NCBI RefSeq assembly: GCF_017848315.1
Contig: NZ_JAFKEC010000010.1
Location: forward strand, 1 to 64,000
Length of the DNA stretch: 64,000 nucleotides
DNA from: Pseudomonas palmensis
Lineage (GTDB): Bacteria > Pseudomonadota > Gammaproteobacteria > Pseudomonadales > Pseudomonadaceae
Direction: 5' to 3'
A program made the position numbers and the translations under genes. The notes under the pieces are model-generated. The model was not told where the DNA came from, did no database searches, and was given only the letters and a program-made list of their open reading frames with translations. Of this stretch, positions 1-8,785 are shown in pieces. How positions within the stretch are numbered: position 1 is the first letter of the stretch; every line of letters begins with the position of its first letter.

Positions 1-260
1 TGCTGTTCGGCGCCCTGGCTGGCCTGGGCATCGCGCACCTGCCCACCTGGCTGATCAGCGAGTACCTGCTGCGCGGCGACCTGCTGCCGCTGTTCTGCGA
101 GAACGGGCTGCCCCCGGCCGAAACCAGCGGTGTCTATGCATTGCGCCTTGAACATGAAACGAACTCTCGCAGCCGTTTGCTGCTCGAATTCCTCAAGAGC
201 CGCTTCAGCCCCATCCCTCCCTGGGACCTGGCACTGCAGAGCGAGCTGCGCTGGCAATAG
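1..260 (+). CDS. LysR-family transcriptional regulator, C-terminal fragment (5' end outside window)
   Basis: An open frame enters from the left edge (first full codon at base 3) and ends at TAG 258-260, giving the last 85 residues. The stretch GLGIAHLPTWLISEYLLRGD is the typical end of a LysR substrate-binding domain, where the region before the last beta strand reads G-(I/V)-x-x-L-P. It is therefore read as the effector-binding end of a LysR regulator; the DNA-binding part and the target genes lie outside the window. The next gene starts about 50 bases downstream on the same strand, but there is no sign that the two act together. Confidence 0.8.
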   Translation, partial: LFGALAGLGIAHLPTWLISEYLLRGDLLPLFCENGLPPAETSGVYALRLEHETNSRSRLLLEFLKSRFSPIPPWDLALQSELRWQ

Positions 261-311
261 CGCGCATAGCATGCGCGCCACCATTTCATGGACCAGATAG
301 AAAGGAGCCGC

Positions 312-770
312 ATGAACGCCACCTCCAAAGCGCCCGTTTACGATGAGCTGCTGCTCGACAATCAGGTGTGCTTCGCCCTGCACTCCACGTCACTGCTCAT
401 GACCAAGGTGTACAAGCCACTGCTGCAGGCACTGGGCCTGACCTACCCGCAGTACCTGGCCATGCTGGTGCTATGGGAGCAGGACGGGCTGACCGTCGGC
501 GAAATCAGCCATCGCCTGCTGACCGACCCCGGCTCGCTCACGCCCTTGCTCAAGCGCCTGGAAGCCGAGGGCCTGCTCAAGCGCACCCGCAGCCGCGAGG
601 ACGAGCGCGTGGTGATCGTGCAACTGACTGCCCAGGGGCGTGCCCTGCAAGCGCAGGCACGCTCGATACCGCCGTGCATCCTGGGCGCCAGCGGCCACTC
701 GCTGGAGCGCCTGCAACGCTTGCAGGCCGAGCTGCTGGCGCTGCGCGACAACCTGCAGAACAGCCTCTGA
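312..770 (+). CDS. ohrR: MarR-family regulator, OhrR-like (organic hydroperoxide sensor)
   Basis: 152 residues, a normal MarR length. The start at 312 has a good ribosome site (AAAGGAG, 7 bases upstream); an in-frame start at 288 has none. The winged helix is centred on VGEISHRLLTDPGSLTPLLK and the wing on TRSREDERVV. Cys20, in LLLDNQVCFALHS, matches the reactive cysteine of OhrR, and Cys122 (IPPCILG) is where two-cysteine OhrR proteins carry their resolving cysteine. In that family, peroxide oxidation forms a disulfide and releases the repressor from the ohr promoter. No ohr peroxidase gene is present within this window, so the target gene must be elsewhere. The OhrR assignment rests on these cysteines; a general MarR role remains possible. 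Confidence 0.8.
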   Translation: MNATSKAPVYDELLLDNQVCFALHSTSLLMTKVYKPLLQALGLTYPQYLAMLVLWEQDGLTVGEISHRLLTDPGSLTPLLKRLEAEGLLKRTRSREDERVVIVQLTAQGRALQAQARSIPPCILGASGHSLERLQRLQAELLALRDNLQNSL

Positions 771-796
771 CGGCGCCGCAGCCGCGCACGCAGGGC

Positions 797-826
797 ATAA
801 AAAAACCCGGCCTTGGCCGGGTTTTC
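797..826. terminator. Rho-independent terminator between ohrR-like gene and efp
   Basis: A perfect stem (AACCCGG / CCGGGTT around CTTGG) is flanked by an A tract on the left and a T tract on the right, so it can end transcription from both sides. It lies between the convergent ohrR-like and efp genes. Confidence 0.8.
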
Positions 827-848
827 GTGTTCGCGCAGATCGCCAGGT

Positions 849-1421
849 TTAAACCTTGGCGCGGCCCTTGTAGGAGCCACCTTCGCGGGTGTCGATCTCG
901 ATCCAGTCACCGATCTCGATGAAGTCGGCAACCGACAGCTCGGTACCGTTCTTCAGTTTGGCAGGCTTCATGACCTTGCCGGAGGTATCGCCACGGGCGG
1001 AACCTTCGGTGTAGTCGACCTGACGCACGATAGTGGTCGGCAGCTCTACGGAAACCAGGCGGTCTTCGAAGAATACGGCTTCGCACACATCGGTCATGCC
1101 TTCTTCAACGAAAGGCAGAACGCTTTCGATGTCTTCGGCGTTCAGCTCGTACATGGTGTAGTCGGTGGTGTCCATGAACGTGTAGGTGTCGCCGCTGATG
1201 AAGGACAGGGTCGCTTCTTTGCGGTCGAGGATCACGTCGTCCAGCTTGTCGTCGGCGCTGTAGACGGTTTCGGTCTTGTAGCCGGTCAGCAGGTTTTTCA
1301 GCTTGGTCTTCATGATCGCGCTGTTACGGCCCGATTTGGTGAATTCAGCTTTCTGAACCAGCCAAGGGTCGTTGTCGATACGGATCACGGTACCGGGTTT
1401 CAGCTCTTTACCAGTTTTCAT
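849..1421 (-). CDS. efp: Translation elongation factor P
   Basis: 190 residues, full length for EF-P (three beta-barrel domains). EF-P binds between the P and E sites of the ribosome and rescues stalling at consecutive prolines. The tip loop reads [11 protein letters not shown], placing Arg32 where other bacteria have the modified lysine. Arg32 is the residue rhamnosylated by EarP in Pseudomonas, and earP is the gene immediately upstream on the same strand. No EpmA/EpmB-type lysine modification is expected with this loop. The ATG at 1421 gives the standard N-terminus [10 protein letters not shown]. Confidence 0.97.
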   Translation of the reverse strand: MKTGKELKPGTVIRIDNDPWLVQKAEFTKSGRNSAIMKTKLKNLLTGYKTETVYSADDKLDDVILDRKEATLSFISGDTYTFMDTTDYTMYELNAEDIESVLPFVEEGMTDVCEAVFFEDRLVSVELPTTIVRQVDYTEGSARGDTSGKVMKPAKLKNGTELSVADFIEIGDWIEIDTREGGSYKGRAKV

Positions 1422-1469
1422 TGCGAGATATCCGAATTTGGATGGATTTACAAAAATCGAGGCCGCATA

Positions 1470-2603
1470 TCATAGCGAATTTCGACAAAACTGTACCAGC
1501 GCCGTGGCAAGGTCCGGCTGAGCGGCCTGCGCGGCGCACCAGCGCTCGGCGTGGGCGCTCAGTTCCGGCCAGTGCGCCAGCAGCTCGCGCCACGCCTGGC
1601 CCATGTCGCGATCCATGTTCCAGGCCCGCCACAGCGCCACCAGCGCGGCGGCTGCCGGGGCCGACAGGCCCTGGGTGTAATGGTCCAGAAAGGCCTCGAG
1701 CTTTTCCCAGTGGGCGTACTCTTCCTGCACATAGATATGCCACAGCAGTGGCCGCCCGGCCCACTGAGCACGCACGAACGAGTCCTCGCCGCGCACCGCA
1801 TTGAACTCGCAGCACCACAGCAGCCGATCATAGTCATCCTGGCTGACGAAGGGCAGGATCTGCACCGTCAGCGCCCCACGCTGCGTCACACTGCCCACCC
1901 CCAGCCCGCTCTCGCCCAGCCAGGCCTGCACATCCCCCAGGATGCGCCCCTCGGGCACCAGCAGGTGACTGGGGCGGGTGTCGGCGGCCAGCACATCGAG
2001 CCAACTGGCCAGGCCCGGGTTCTCATAGGCGAACAACGAGATCAGCCGTGCACCCTCATGCACCCTCACGCCCAGGCCGCGCAGGAATGCCTGACGGGCC
2101 TGCGGGTCGTCTTCGAACGCCTTGCGCCGCGCCAGCAAAGTGGCTTCGCGCAGCAACCCGCCGGTACCGGGCGTGAACCCCGGAAAGAAGAACACCTTGC
2201 GCAGACCATTGGCCTGGGGCGACGGCAGGCCGTGGCAGCCTTCCACCCAGCCCTCGGCGCTCAGGTACTCCAGGTTCAGCCACACTGCCGGCACGGTGCG
2301 GTCCTGCATGGCCTGGACATAGGCCGCTGGCAAGTGGCAGCCGAAGGCGCCGATCACCACGTCCGGCACTGCCGTCGGCTGCCAGTCGGCCGGCCACAGG
2401 CACACCTCGACGCCTTGCTGCCATTGCTGCCGGGCCTGGGCGTCCGCCTCGGGGCACAGGCGCACGAAGGCCGCCAGTTCATCCACCCACAGGCGCACCG
2501 CCACGTCGTGTTCGGCCACCAGTTGCCGGGCCAGGCGCCAGGTGACGCCGATGTCGCCATAGTTGTCGACGACGCAACAGAAGATATCCCAGGTCGGTTT
2601 CAT
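1470..2603 (-). CDS. earP: EF-P arginine rhamnosyltransferase EarP
   Basis: 377 residues. EarP transfers L-rhamnose from dTDP-rhamnose to Arg32 of EF-P, which is needed for EF-P activity. The N-terminus WDIFCCVVDNYGDIGVTWRL holds Asp13 and Asp17, the conserved acidic residues of this family (formerly DUF2331). The C-terminal half has LPFVSQDDYDRLLWCCEFNAVRGEDSF in two pieces, with the conserved RGEDSFVRAQ nucleotide-sugar site. The ATG at 2603 is chosen because homologues begin MxxxWDIFCxVVDNYGD; an upstream in-frame start at 2702 would add 33 residues of non-conserved sequence. It lies 48 bases upstream of efp on the same strand, the usual enzyme-substrate gene pair. Confidence 0.95.
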   Translation of the reverse strand: MKPTWDIFCCVVDNYGDIGVTWRLARQLVAEHDVAVRLWVDELAAFVRLCPEADAQARQQWQQGVEVCLWPADWQPTAVPDVVIGAFGCHLPAAYVQAMQDRTVPAVWLNLEYLSAEGWVEGCHGLPSPQANGLRKVFFFPGFTPGTGGLLREATLLARRKAFEDDPQARQAFLRGLGVRVHEGARLISLFAYENPGLASWLDVLAADTRPSHLLVPEGRILGDVQAWLGESGLGVGSVTQRGALTVQILPFVSQDDYDRLLWCCEFNAVRGEDSFVRAQWAGRPLLWHIYVQEEYAHWEKLEAFLDHYTQGLSAPAAAALVALWRAWNMDRDMGQAWRELLAHWPELSAHAERWCAAQAAQPDLATALVQFCRNSL

Positions 2604-2740
2604 GGCAGGCACCTCGCGTTGAGCCGGAAACAAAAAGCGCCGATTGTCCGGGTTAATCATTGCAGACAACAGTAGCGAGGCTGAATAAAACCCGCGCTGC
2701 ATGCGACAATCGCCGCCATTGTCCTGGCCAGGAGGCTGCC

Positions 2741-3133
2741 ATGTCGTACCGTGCGCGTCGCCGTGAACTGAAAATTTCGCAAAACCCGCTGCAACTGATC
2801 CTGTGCGTGGCCATCGGCCTGTGGCTGGGTTTCGTCGCCATCATGCTGACCCTGTGGCTGGGCTGGCAGTACCTGCCCGACCTGCGCCAGCCACTGCACG
2901 AGGTGATCGCCCCGCCCGCGCCGGCCCTGGCGCCGCAGCAGTCGCCGGAGCAGAACCGCATGTTCGAGCAGTACAAGCAGATCCTGCACGATCAGGCGGT
3001 GCAGCAGGCCGAGGAGCAGGCCCAGGGCAGCCCGCGCAACCTGTCCAACCCCAGATGCCAGTTCTGGCTGCAACAGAACCGTACCGCCCCCACCGAGAAA
3101 AGCCGCGCCAATGTCCTTGAGTTCTGCAACTGA
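2741..3133 (+). CDS. Small membrane-anchored hypothetical protein
   Basis: 130 residues. One hydrophobic segment (about residues 18-44, LILCVAIGLWLGFVAIMLTLWL) follows a basic N-terminus (MSYRARRREL), suggesting an inner-membrane anchor with the N-terminus inside. After it come a proline/alanine-rich linker (APPAPALAPQQ), a glutamine-rich helical stretch and two cysteines near the end (NPRCQFW and EFCN). No enzyme motif is recognised. It is divergent from earP and one base short of overlapping the GreA/GreB-like gene downstream, so the two are probably co-transcribed. A start at 2660 in the same frame would overlap the earP promoter region and is less likely. Confidence 0.7.
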   Translation: MSYRARRRELKISQNPLQLILCVAIGLWLGFVAIMLTLWLGWQYLPDLRQPLHEVIAPPAPALAPQQSPEQNRMFEQYKQILHDQAVQQAEEQAQGSPRNLSNPRCQFWLQQNRTAPTEKSRANVLEFCN

Positions 3134-3134
3134 G

Positions 3135-3617
3135 ATGAACAAGACCGACCTGCTGGCGCGCATCATCGAGCGCCTGGGCGTCGACCTCGACGTGGCGCAA
3201 CGTGCTGCGCAGACCGCGTATGAGGCGGCCACTGCCGAGGAGAACATCGCCGAGAACAAGTACGACACCCTCGGCCTGGAAGCCTCGTACCTGGCCACCG
3301 GGCAGGCCCGGCGCATGGAGGAGATTCGCCAGGCACGGCTGGCGTACCAGCAACTGACCCTGCGCGACTACGACCCCGAGGCCGGCGTGCAACTGAGCAA
3401 CCTGGTGCTGCTGGCCGACGAACAGGATCGCCAGCAGCGCGTGTTCCTGGGGCCGGAAGCGGCAGGGCTGAAAATCGGCGAAGGGCAGGCGCTGATCACG
3501 GTGATCACCCCGCGCTCACCTTTGGGGCAAAGCCTGATGGGCAAGCTCGAGGGCGACGAGGTGGTGCTGGTACTGGGCAATGGGCGCCAGGTCTACGAAC
3601 TGGTGGAAGTGCTCTGA
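3135..3617 (+). CDS. GreA/GreB-family elongation factor-like protein
   Basis: 160 residues from ATG 3135. The N-terminal half is predicted helical (MNKTDLLARIIERLGVDLDVAQRAAQTAYEAAT in two pieces) and would form the coiled-coil; the C-terminal half (about 85-160) has the GreA/GreB FKBP-like pattern, including VFLGPEAAGLKI, ITVITPRSPLGQSLMGKLEGD and the terminal YELVEVL. Gre factors enter the RNA polymerase secondary channel and stimulate cleavage of backtracked RNA. The acidic tip DD/DE motif of true GreA is not obvious here, so it may be a Gre-like binder. A start at 3111, overlapping the previous gene by 23 bases, cannot be excluded; neither start has a strong ribosome site. Confidence 0.75.
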   Translation: MNKTDLLARIIERLGVDLDVAQRAAQTAYEAATAEENIAENKYDTLGLEASYLATGQARRMEEIRQARLAYQQLTLRDYDPEAGVQLSNLVLLADEQDRQQRVFLGPEAAGLKIGEGQALITVITPRSPLGQSLMGKLEGDEVVLVLGNGRQVYELVEVL

Positions 3618-3622
3618 AGCAC

Positions 3623-3650
3623 TTCGCTGGCTTGCCAGCAAAGAGGCTGC
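3623..3650. repeat. REP-like palindrome
   Basis: GCTGG-CTT-GCCAGC-type palindrome after the stop of the Gre-like gene, of the same family as the other REP-like elements in the window. It sits between convergent genes and may serve as a terminator or mRNA stabiliser. Confidence 0.5.
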
Positions 3651-3655
3651 CACGG

Positions 3656-4543
3656 CTAATGGCTTGCCCTTGCCGCCAGGTTCTGCTCCAGCAACTGGAC
3701 GAAGGCCCGCGCCGCCGGCGTCGGGGTGGTCGACCAGATCGCGTACAGGTGGCGCACCGGGGCATCGCACACCGGTACTGCGGCTACGCCCTTGAAGCCT
3801 GCGGCGATCCTTGCCGGCACCAGCCCCAGGGCCAGGCCACGCTGCACGAACTTCTCGATCAGGCCGATACTGCCCACCTCGAACTGCACCCGATGACGCA
3901 CCCCTGCGGCGGCAAATGCCTCGTCGGTCTGTCGACGCGCGCCGCTGCCAGCCTGGAAGTCCACCAGAGGCTGGTCTTCCAGTTGCTCCAGCGCCAGACG
4001 CCCGATGCCTGCCAGCGGGTGCTGCAGCGGCAGCACCGCCACCAGCTCCTCGGCCGCCAGCAGGCGCGACGCCACCCCCGCCAGCGGCTCCCCCGGCCAG
4101 ACGCCGATGAACGCCACATCCAGGCGCCGTTCGCGCACATCGGCAATCAGCAGCTCGCTCTTGCCGATCAGCCAGCGAATGTCCACCTGCGGGTACTGCC
4201 CGTGAAAACCGGCCAGCAGGTCCACCAGGTCCAGCTCGGTCAGCGAGCTGATCTCGCCGATGGACAAGCGCCCGCGCACTTCGCCACAGGCTGCGGCCAC
4301 GTCCTCGGCGATGCGCCGGGTGGCCTCCAGCGCCGTGCGTGCGCTGAGCACGAAGGCTTCGCCGGCAGGTGTAAGGCGCACCCGGCGCGAGCTGCGCTCG
4401 AACAGCAAGGTGCCCAGTTGCGACTCCAGGCGCGCCACCTGATGACTCAAAGCCGACTGCACCACATGACAACGTTCGGCCGCACGGGTGAAACTACCGG
4501 TATCGGCCACCGCCAGCGCGTATTCGATCTGCTTGAGGTTCAT
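3656..4543 (-). CDS. LysR-family transcriptional regulator
   Basis: 295 residues, full length. The N-terminal winged helix-turn-helix is standard (MNLKQIEYALAVADTGSFTR, then AAERCHVVQSALSHQVARLE, with the recognition helix SALSHQVARLE). The effector domain runs from about residue 90 (GRLSIGEISSL) to the end. It is transcribed away from the MFS exporter gene starting at 4650, with about 106 bases between the starts. In this arrangement LysR proteins usually control the divergent gene together with their own, so regulation of the exporter is inferred. The effector is unknown. Confidence 0.93.
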   Translation of the reverse strand: MNLKQIEYALAVADTGSFTRAAERCHVVQSALSHQVARLESQLGTLLFERSSRRVRLTPAGEAFVLSARTALEATRRIAEDVAAACGEVRGRLSIGEISSLTELDLVDLLAGFHGQYPQVDIRWLIGKSELLIADVRERRLDVAFIGVWPGEPLAGVASRLLAAEELVAVLPLQHPLAGIGRLALEQLEDQPLVDFQAGSGARRQTDEAFAAAGVRHRVQFEVGSIGLIEKFVQRGLALGLVPARIAAGFKGVAAVPVCDAPVRHLYAIWSTTPTPAARAFVQLLEQNLAARASH

Positions 4544-4649
4544 CTTTCCATCTGCATAAGAGATTGATGGGATCTAAACGATTCATTGGCGTCATGCTAG
4601 CGCATTTTCGATAATGCACTCCCCTTCCCCCCTGACAACGAGACGGTCC

Positions 4650-5840
4650 ATGGCCCCCGCCACAACTCACCTGAGCCGCGCCCTGATTCTGCTGATGGCC
4701 ACCGCCACCGGCCTGGCCGTGGCCAGCAACTACTATGCGCAGCCCTTGCTGCACAGCATCGCTCAGCATTTCGGCCTGACCACCGCCACCGCCGGCAGCA
4801 TCGTGATTGCCGCCCAGCTGAGCTACGGCGCCGGCCTGTTGCTGCTGGCGCCGCTGGGTGACCTGTTCGAACAACGCCGCCTGATCGTCAGCATGATCGC
4901 CATCGCCACGGTCGGCCTGCTGATCAGCGCCTTCGCCCCCAGCCTGATGTGGCTGCTGATCGGCACCACCCTGACCGGACTGTTCTCGGTGGTGGCGCAG
5001 GTACTGGTGCCGATGGCCGCCGGCCTGAGCGACCCGTCCGAGCGCGGGCGAGTGGTCGGCACGCTGATGAGCGGCCTGCTGCTGGGCATTCTGCTGGCGC
5101 GCACCGCTGCCGGGTTCATGGCGACCCTGAGTGACTGGCGCAGCATCTACCTGCTGGCCGCTGCGCTCATGGCCCTGAGCGCCATCGCCCTGGCCAGGGC
5201 CCTGCCCGAGCGCCACCAGCACGCCGGGCTCAAGTACCCCGCACTGATCGGTTCGGTGTTCCGCCTGTTCGTGGATGAGCCGGTGCTGCGCCTGCGCTCG
5301 TTGCTGGGGCTGCTGTCGTTCTGCCTGTTCGCGCTGTTCTGGACACCCCTGGCGTTTCTGCTGGCAGCCGAGCCTTACCACTACTCCGATGCGGTGATCG
5401 GGCTGTTCGGCCTGGCCGGTGCGGCCGGCGCCCTGGCCGCCAACTGGGCCGGGCGCCTGGCCGACCGCGGCAAGGGCTCGCTGGGCACCACCGTGGGGCT
5501 GCTGGCCCTGGTGCTGGCCTGGGTACCGCTGGCCTTCGCCCAGGTGTCGCTCGCCGCCCTGCTGATTGGCGTGCTGGTACTCGACCTGGCGGTACAGCTG
5601 GTGCACGTGAGCAACCAGAACGCGGTGATCGCCCTGCGCCCCGAGGCGCGCAACCGACTCAATGCCGGGTACATCACCTGCTACTTCATCGGTGGCGCAC
5701 TGGGCTCGCTGCTGGGCACGCAGTTGTTCCAGGCCCACGGCTGGAACGGCATCGTGGTGGCGGGGCTGGTGATCGGCGGCGTGGCGCTGGTGGTGTGGCT
5801 GTGGGTGGAGCGCCGCTCGGCTCAGGTGAAGGCCGCCTAA
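4650..5840 (+). CDS. MFS transporter, probable exporter
   Basis: 396 residues with about 12 hydrophobic segments. The loop between segments 2 and 3 carries the MFS signature in the form PLGDLFEQRRLIV (normally GxLaDrxGrr), and SNYYAQPLLHSIAQHFGL in segment 1 is typical of the YnfM/NepI-like drug and metabolite exporter branch. The substrate is not visible from sequence. The start at ATG 4650 begins just before the first membrane segment; an ATG at 4614 would add 12 residues. The gene is divergent from a LysR regulator, its likely controller. Confidence 0.85.
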   Translation: MAPATTHLSRALILLMATATGLAVASNYYAQPLLHSIAQHFGLTTATAGSIVIAAQLSYGAGLLLLAPLGDLFEQRRLIVSMIAIATVGLLISAFAPSLMWLLIGTTLTGLFSVVAQVLVPMAAGLSDPSERGRVVGTLMSGLLLGILLARTAAGFMATLSDWRSIYLLAAALMALSAIALARALPERHQHAGLKYPALIGSVFRLFVDEPVLRLRSLLGLLSFCLFALFWTPLAFLLAAEPYHYSDAVIGLFGLAGAAGALAANWAGRLADRGKGSLGTTVGLLALVLAWVPLAFAQVSLAALLIGVLVLDLAVQLVHVSNQNAVIALRPEARNRLNAGYITCYFIGGALGSLLGTQLFQAHGWNGIVVAGLVIGGVALVVWLWVERRSAQVKAA

Positions 5841-5845
5841 CGGCG

Positions 5846-5869
5846 TTCGCCAGCAAGGCTGGCTCCTAC
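5846..5869 (+). repeat. REP-like element
   Basis: Single copy of the P. putida-type REP core (TTCGCCAGCAAGGCTGGCTCC) between the MFS gene and the TonB receptor gene. Confidence 0.7.
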
Positions 5870-5943
5870 CCGCAGGCCCCCTTCAGGTAACATGGCGCCC
5901 CGCCTGCCGGCGCGCCTGTTGCTGGCCTTCAAGGAACCTGCGC

Positions 5944-8103
5944 ATGACCCTGCACCACCCTCGCCTGCCCCTGGGGCTGCTGAGCCTCGGCCTGGCCCTG
6001 AGCTCGTCCACCACCCTGGCCGACAGCGGCATCACCCTCGCGCCCCTGAGCGTGTCCGATGTGCTCGAGGACGGCTACCAGCCACGCCAGGCCTCGGTGG
6101 CCGGCTTTGGCGCGGCGCCGTTGCTCGACACCCCCGCCTCGGTGTCGGTGTTCACCGAACAGTTGCTGCAGGACCGCCAGGTGCGCCTGCTCAGCGAGGT
6201 GCTGCAAAGCGATGCCTCGGTCGGCGAGAGCTATGCGCCCATCGGCTACTACGAGAACTTCAACGTGCGCGGCTTCGAACTGGACGCCGCCCACAGCTAC
6301 ACCATCAACGGCCAGACCATCGCCGGCGAGCAGAACGTGGCGCTGGAGAACAAGCAGCAGGTCGAGTTGCTCAAGGGGCTGTCGGGCCTGCAAAGCGGAG
6401 TAGCTGAACCCGGCGGGCTGATCAACTATGTGACCAAGCGCCCGCAGGATATCCGTTCGCTCACGGTATCGAGCACGGCCCTGGGCGAGCGCTACATCGC
6501 CACCGACCTGGGCGGCTGGTTTGGCAGCGAACGCCAGTTCGGCCTGCGCGCAAACCTGGCCCATGAAGATATCCGCTCCTACGTCGACCATGCCGACGGC
6601 CAGCGCGACTTCGCTTCGCTGGCCTTCGACTGGCAAGTGAACCCGGATGCGCTGCTGCAACTGGATGTCGAGTACCAGCAGCGCGAGCAGCGCTCGGTGC
6701 CCGGCTACCAGTTGCTCGGCGGCAACCGCCTGCCCCACGGAATCGACCCCGACGATCGCCTGGCCTATCAGCACTGGGCCAAGCCGGTGCAGATCGACTC
6801 GCTGAACCTGGGCGGTCGCTTCGAATACCGCTTCAGCGACACCTGGACCGGCAGCGTGAGCGCTTCGCGCAGCCGCGTGGTGATCGACGACTACAGCGCG
6901 TTCGCCTGGGGTTGCTACGGCGCCGCCAGCTGCGCAGGCTCGAAGGTGCCGAACTACTTCAGCCCCGAGGGCGACTACGACATCTACGACTACCGCAGCC
7001 CGGACGATACCCGGCGCACCGACGAGGCACAGGTCACTCTCAACGGCTTGTTTGCCCTGGCGGGCCTGGAGCACGAGCTGACGGTCGGCAGCAGCGCGCA
7101 ACGGCGCACTGTCGACCAGCGACCGACGTTCAACGAGTGGATCGGCAGCGGCAACATCTACCAGCCTACGCCGGCACTGGAGCCCTTCGACGGCAGCCCG
7201 GGCCACCGCGAACGCCGCCTCGACAGCCGCCAGTACGGCCTGTTCGCCAGCGACCGGATCAGCTTCGACGAACACTGGCAGACGGTACTCGGTGCGCGCG
7301 TTGTACGCCTGGACGAGCAGGCCTTTGGTGAAGATGGCAACCTGCGCCGGCATACCCGGCAATATGAACTGCTGCCCAACGCCGCGCTGATCTACAAGCC
7401 GCGCGCGGACATTTCGCTGTACGTCAGCTACAGCAAGGGGCTGTCGTCGGGCAATGCCGCGCCGTGGTTCGCGCTCAACAGCCAGGACATCCTGGCCCCC
7501 ACCACGTCACGCCAACTCGAACTGGGTATCAAGCGTGATTGGCAGCGCATGAGCCTGAGCGCGGCGCTGTTCCAGCTGCGCCAGGGGTATCAGTATGCCC
7601 AGCCGGATGGCAGCGGTGACTTCACCTACGTGCAGCAGGGGCAGCAGAAGAACACCGGCCTGGAGCTGGCGGCCAGCGGCTGGGTAACGTCGAACCTGCA
7701 GATCAACGCCAGTGCCGCGGCCATTCGTGCACGGGTCGGCGGCAGCGGCACGCGGGCGTACGACGACCATCAGGCGCTGAACGTGCCGAATCTGCGCGCG
7801 GCGCTGCAGGCCGACTACAGCCTCCCGGGAGTACCGGGGTTGGCGCTGCTGGGTGGGGCGCGCTACAGCGCGAGCAAGTATGCCAACCAGGCAGGTACGG
7901 TGGCGGTGGGTGGCTATGCGGTGTTCGACATTGGCAGCCGCTATCGCACGCGCATCGGCGGGTATGACACGGTGCTGCGCCTGACAGTGGATAACGTGTT
8001 CGATCGGCGCTACTGGAGGGACGCGGGGGAATATCTGGGCGACGGCTACCTGTTTCAGGGCGCGCCGCGAACTGCGCGGGTGTCGGCTGCTGTGAGCTTC
8101 TGA
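5944..8103 (+). CDS. TonB-dependent siderophore receptor
   Basis: 719 residues. A signal peptide (about residues 1-26, ending TTLA-DSG) leads to a plug domain (about 55-170: LLDTPASVSVFTEQLLQDRQ, NFNVRGFEL, PGGLINYVTKRP) and a 22-strand barrel ending in the outer-membrane terminal phenylalanine (AAVSF). The plug sequence is that of the ferric-siderophore receptor family, which imports Fe(III)-siderophores using TonB energy. There is no N-terminal signalling extension, so this is not an FpvA/FecA-type transducer, and no sigma/anti-sigma pair is adjacent. Ribosome site AAGGAA lies 7 bases upstream. I do not see a clear Fur box in the short upstream gap. The siderophore is unknown; being alone suggests uptake of a foreign siderophore. 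Confidence 0.92.
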   Translation: MTLHHPRLPLGLLSLGLALSSSTTLADSGITLAPLSVSDVLEDGYQPRQASVAGFGAAPLLDTPASVSVFTEQLLQDRQVRLLSEVLQSDASVGESYAPIGYYENFNVRGFELDAAHSYTINGQTIAGEQNVALENKQQVELLKGLSGLQSGVAEPGGLINYVTKRPQDIRSLTVSSTALGERYIATDLGGWFGSERQFGLRANLAHEDIRSYVDHADGQRDFASLAFDWQVNPDALLQLDVEYQQREQRSVPGYQLLGGNRLPHGIDPDDRLAYQHWAKPVQIDSLNLGGRFEYRFSDTWTGSVSASRSRVVIDDYSAFAWGCYGAASCAGSKVPNYFSPEGDYDIYDYRSPDDTRRTDEAQVTLNGLFALAGLEHELTVGSSAQRRTVDQRPTFNEWIGSGNIYQPTPALEPFDGSPGHRERRLDSRQYGLFASDRISFDEHWQTVLGARVVRLDEQAFGEDGNLRRHTRQYELLPNAALIYKPRADISLYVSYSKGLSSGNAAPWFALNSQDILAPTTSRQLELGIKRDWQRMSLSAALFQLRQGYQYAQPDGSGDFTYVQQGQQKNTGLELAASGWVTSNLQINASAAAIRARVGGSGTRAYDDHQALNVPNLRAALQADYSLPGVPGLALLGGARYSASKYANQAGTVAVGGYAVFDIGSRYRTRIGGYDTVLRLTVDNVFDRRYWRDAGEYLGDGYLFQGAPRTARVSAAVSF

Positions 8104-8110
8104 GAATGCG

Positions 8111-8178
8111 TTCGCCGGCAAGGCCGGCTCCTGCACAGGCGTTCGCGTTGCCTGCAGAAGCCAGCCTGGCTGGCGAAC
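8111..8178. repeat. Pair of inverted REP-like elements
   Basis: A forward copy (8111-8135, TTCGCCGGCAAGGCCGGCTCC) and a reversed divergent copy (8150-8178) face each other between two convergent genes, as in a BIME. Confidence 0.75.
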
Positions 8179-8191
8179 AGCGCGCCGCCGA

Positions 8192-8707
8192 TCAGAACGG
8201 CTCGCTACCCTCGCGGAACTGCACTTCCAGTATCCCGGCGATTTCGCTCAGGTCGGCCGCCGCGGCCGGGGTGGTGATGAAGCCGCTGTAGCAGTCCTCC
8301 AGCGTCGACCAGTTCCACAGCACCAGGCCCTGCTTCTGAAGCTCGGCATGGGCCAGCACCATCAGTTGCGACACGCTGTGGTTTTCCAGGAAGTCTTCAT
8401 CTTCCGGGTCATCCACGCCAAAGGTCACCTGGGCGTCACGTGCTTCTGCCAGTTGCTGGACGCTTTGCACGAACGACTCGGTGTCCTTCCAGTCGACGTA
8501 GAACACCGACTCCCAGTCGGCGATGTCCTTGACCATCCACATCAGTTGCTTGGGATCGTCCTCGAACTCTTCGATGTCATCCTCGTCCAGCTCCAGCTCG
8601 CGAAACGCCTGAAGATGCTCGGCGGCCATTTCGGGCGTGGGGCTGACAAGAGCAATCAATTGCTCGGCGGCAAGAATCTGCTGTTCGGAAAAGCACTCTG
8701 CAAGCAT
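8192..8707 (-). CDS. Conserved hypothetical acidic protein
   Basis: 171 residues, strongly acidic in the middle (ELDEDDIEEFEDDP), soluble, with no signal peptide or membrane segment. The start at ATG 8707 has ribosome site AAGGAAG; a longer open frame reaching 8941 would run through the tRNA-Ser gene and is rejected. Sequence features such as WMVKDIADWESVFYVDWKD and LVLWNWSTLEDCY look like a small alpha/beta fold of the DUF6630 type found in Pseudomonas. That family link is from memory of the pattern, and no function is known. It lies directly downstream of the tRNA-Ser terminator. Confidence 0.8.
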   Translation of the reverse strand: MLAECFSEQQILAAEQLIALVSPTPEMAAEHLQAFRELELDEDDIEEFEDDPKQLMWMVKDIADWESVFYVDWKDTESFVQSVQQLAEARDAQVTFGVDDPEDEDFLENHSVSQLMVLAHAELQKQGLVLWNWSTLEDCYSGFITTPAAAADLSEIAGILEVQFREGSEPF

Positions 8708-8734
8708 CTGAAACTTCCTTTTCAATGGCCCAAC

Positions 8735-8771
8735 AAAAAGCCCCCGGACTCTTTCAAGTTCGGGGGCTCTT
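8735..8771 (-). terminator. Rho-independent terminator of tRNA-Ser
   Basis: Stem AGCCCCCG-GAC / GTT-CGGGGGCT with a T run (TTTTTG) on the minus strand just downstream of the tRNA. Confidence 0.8.
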
Positions 8772-8785
8772 CGCGTATCTGAATA

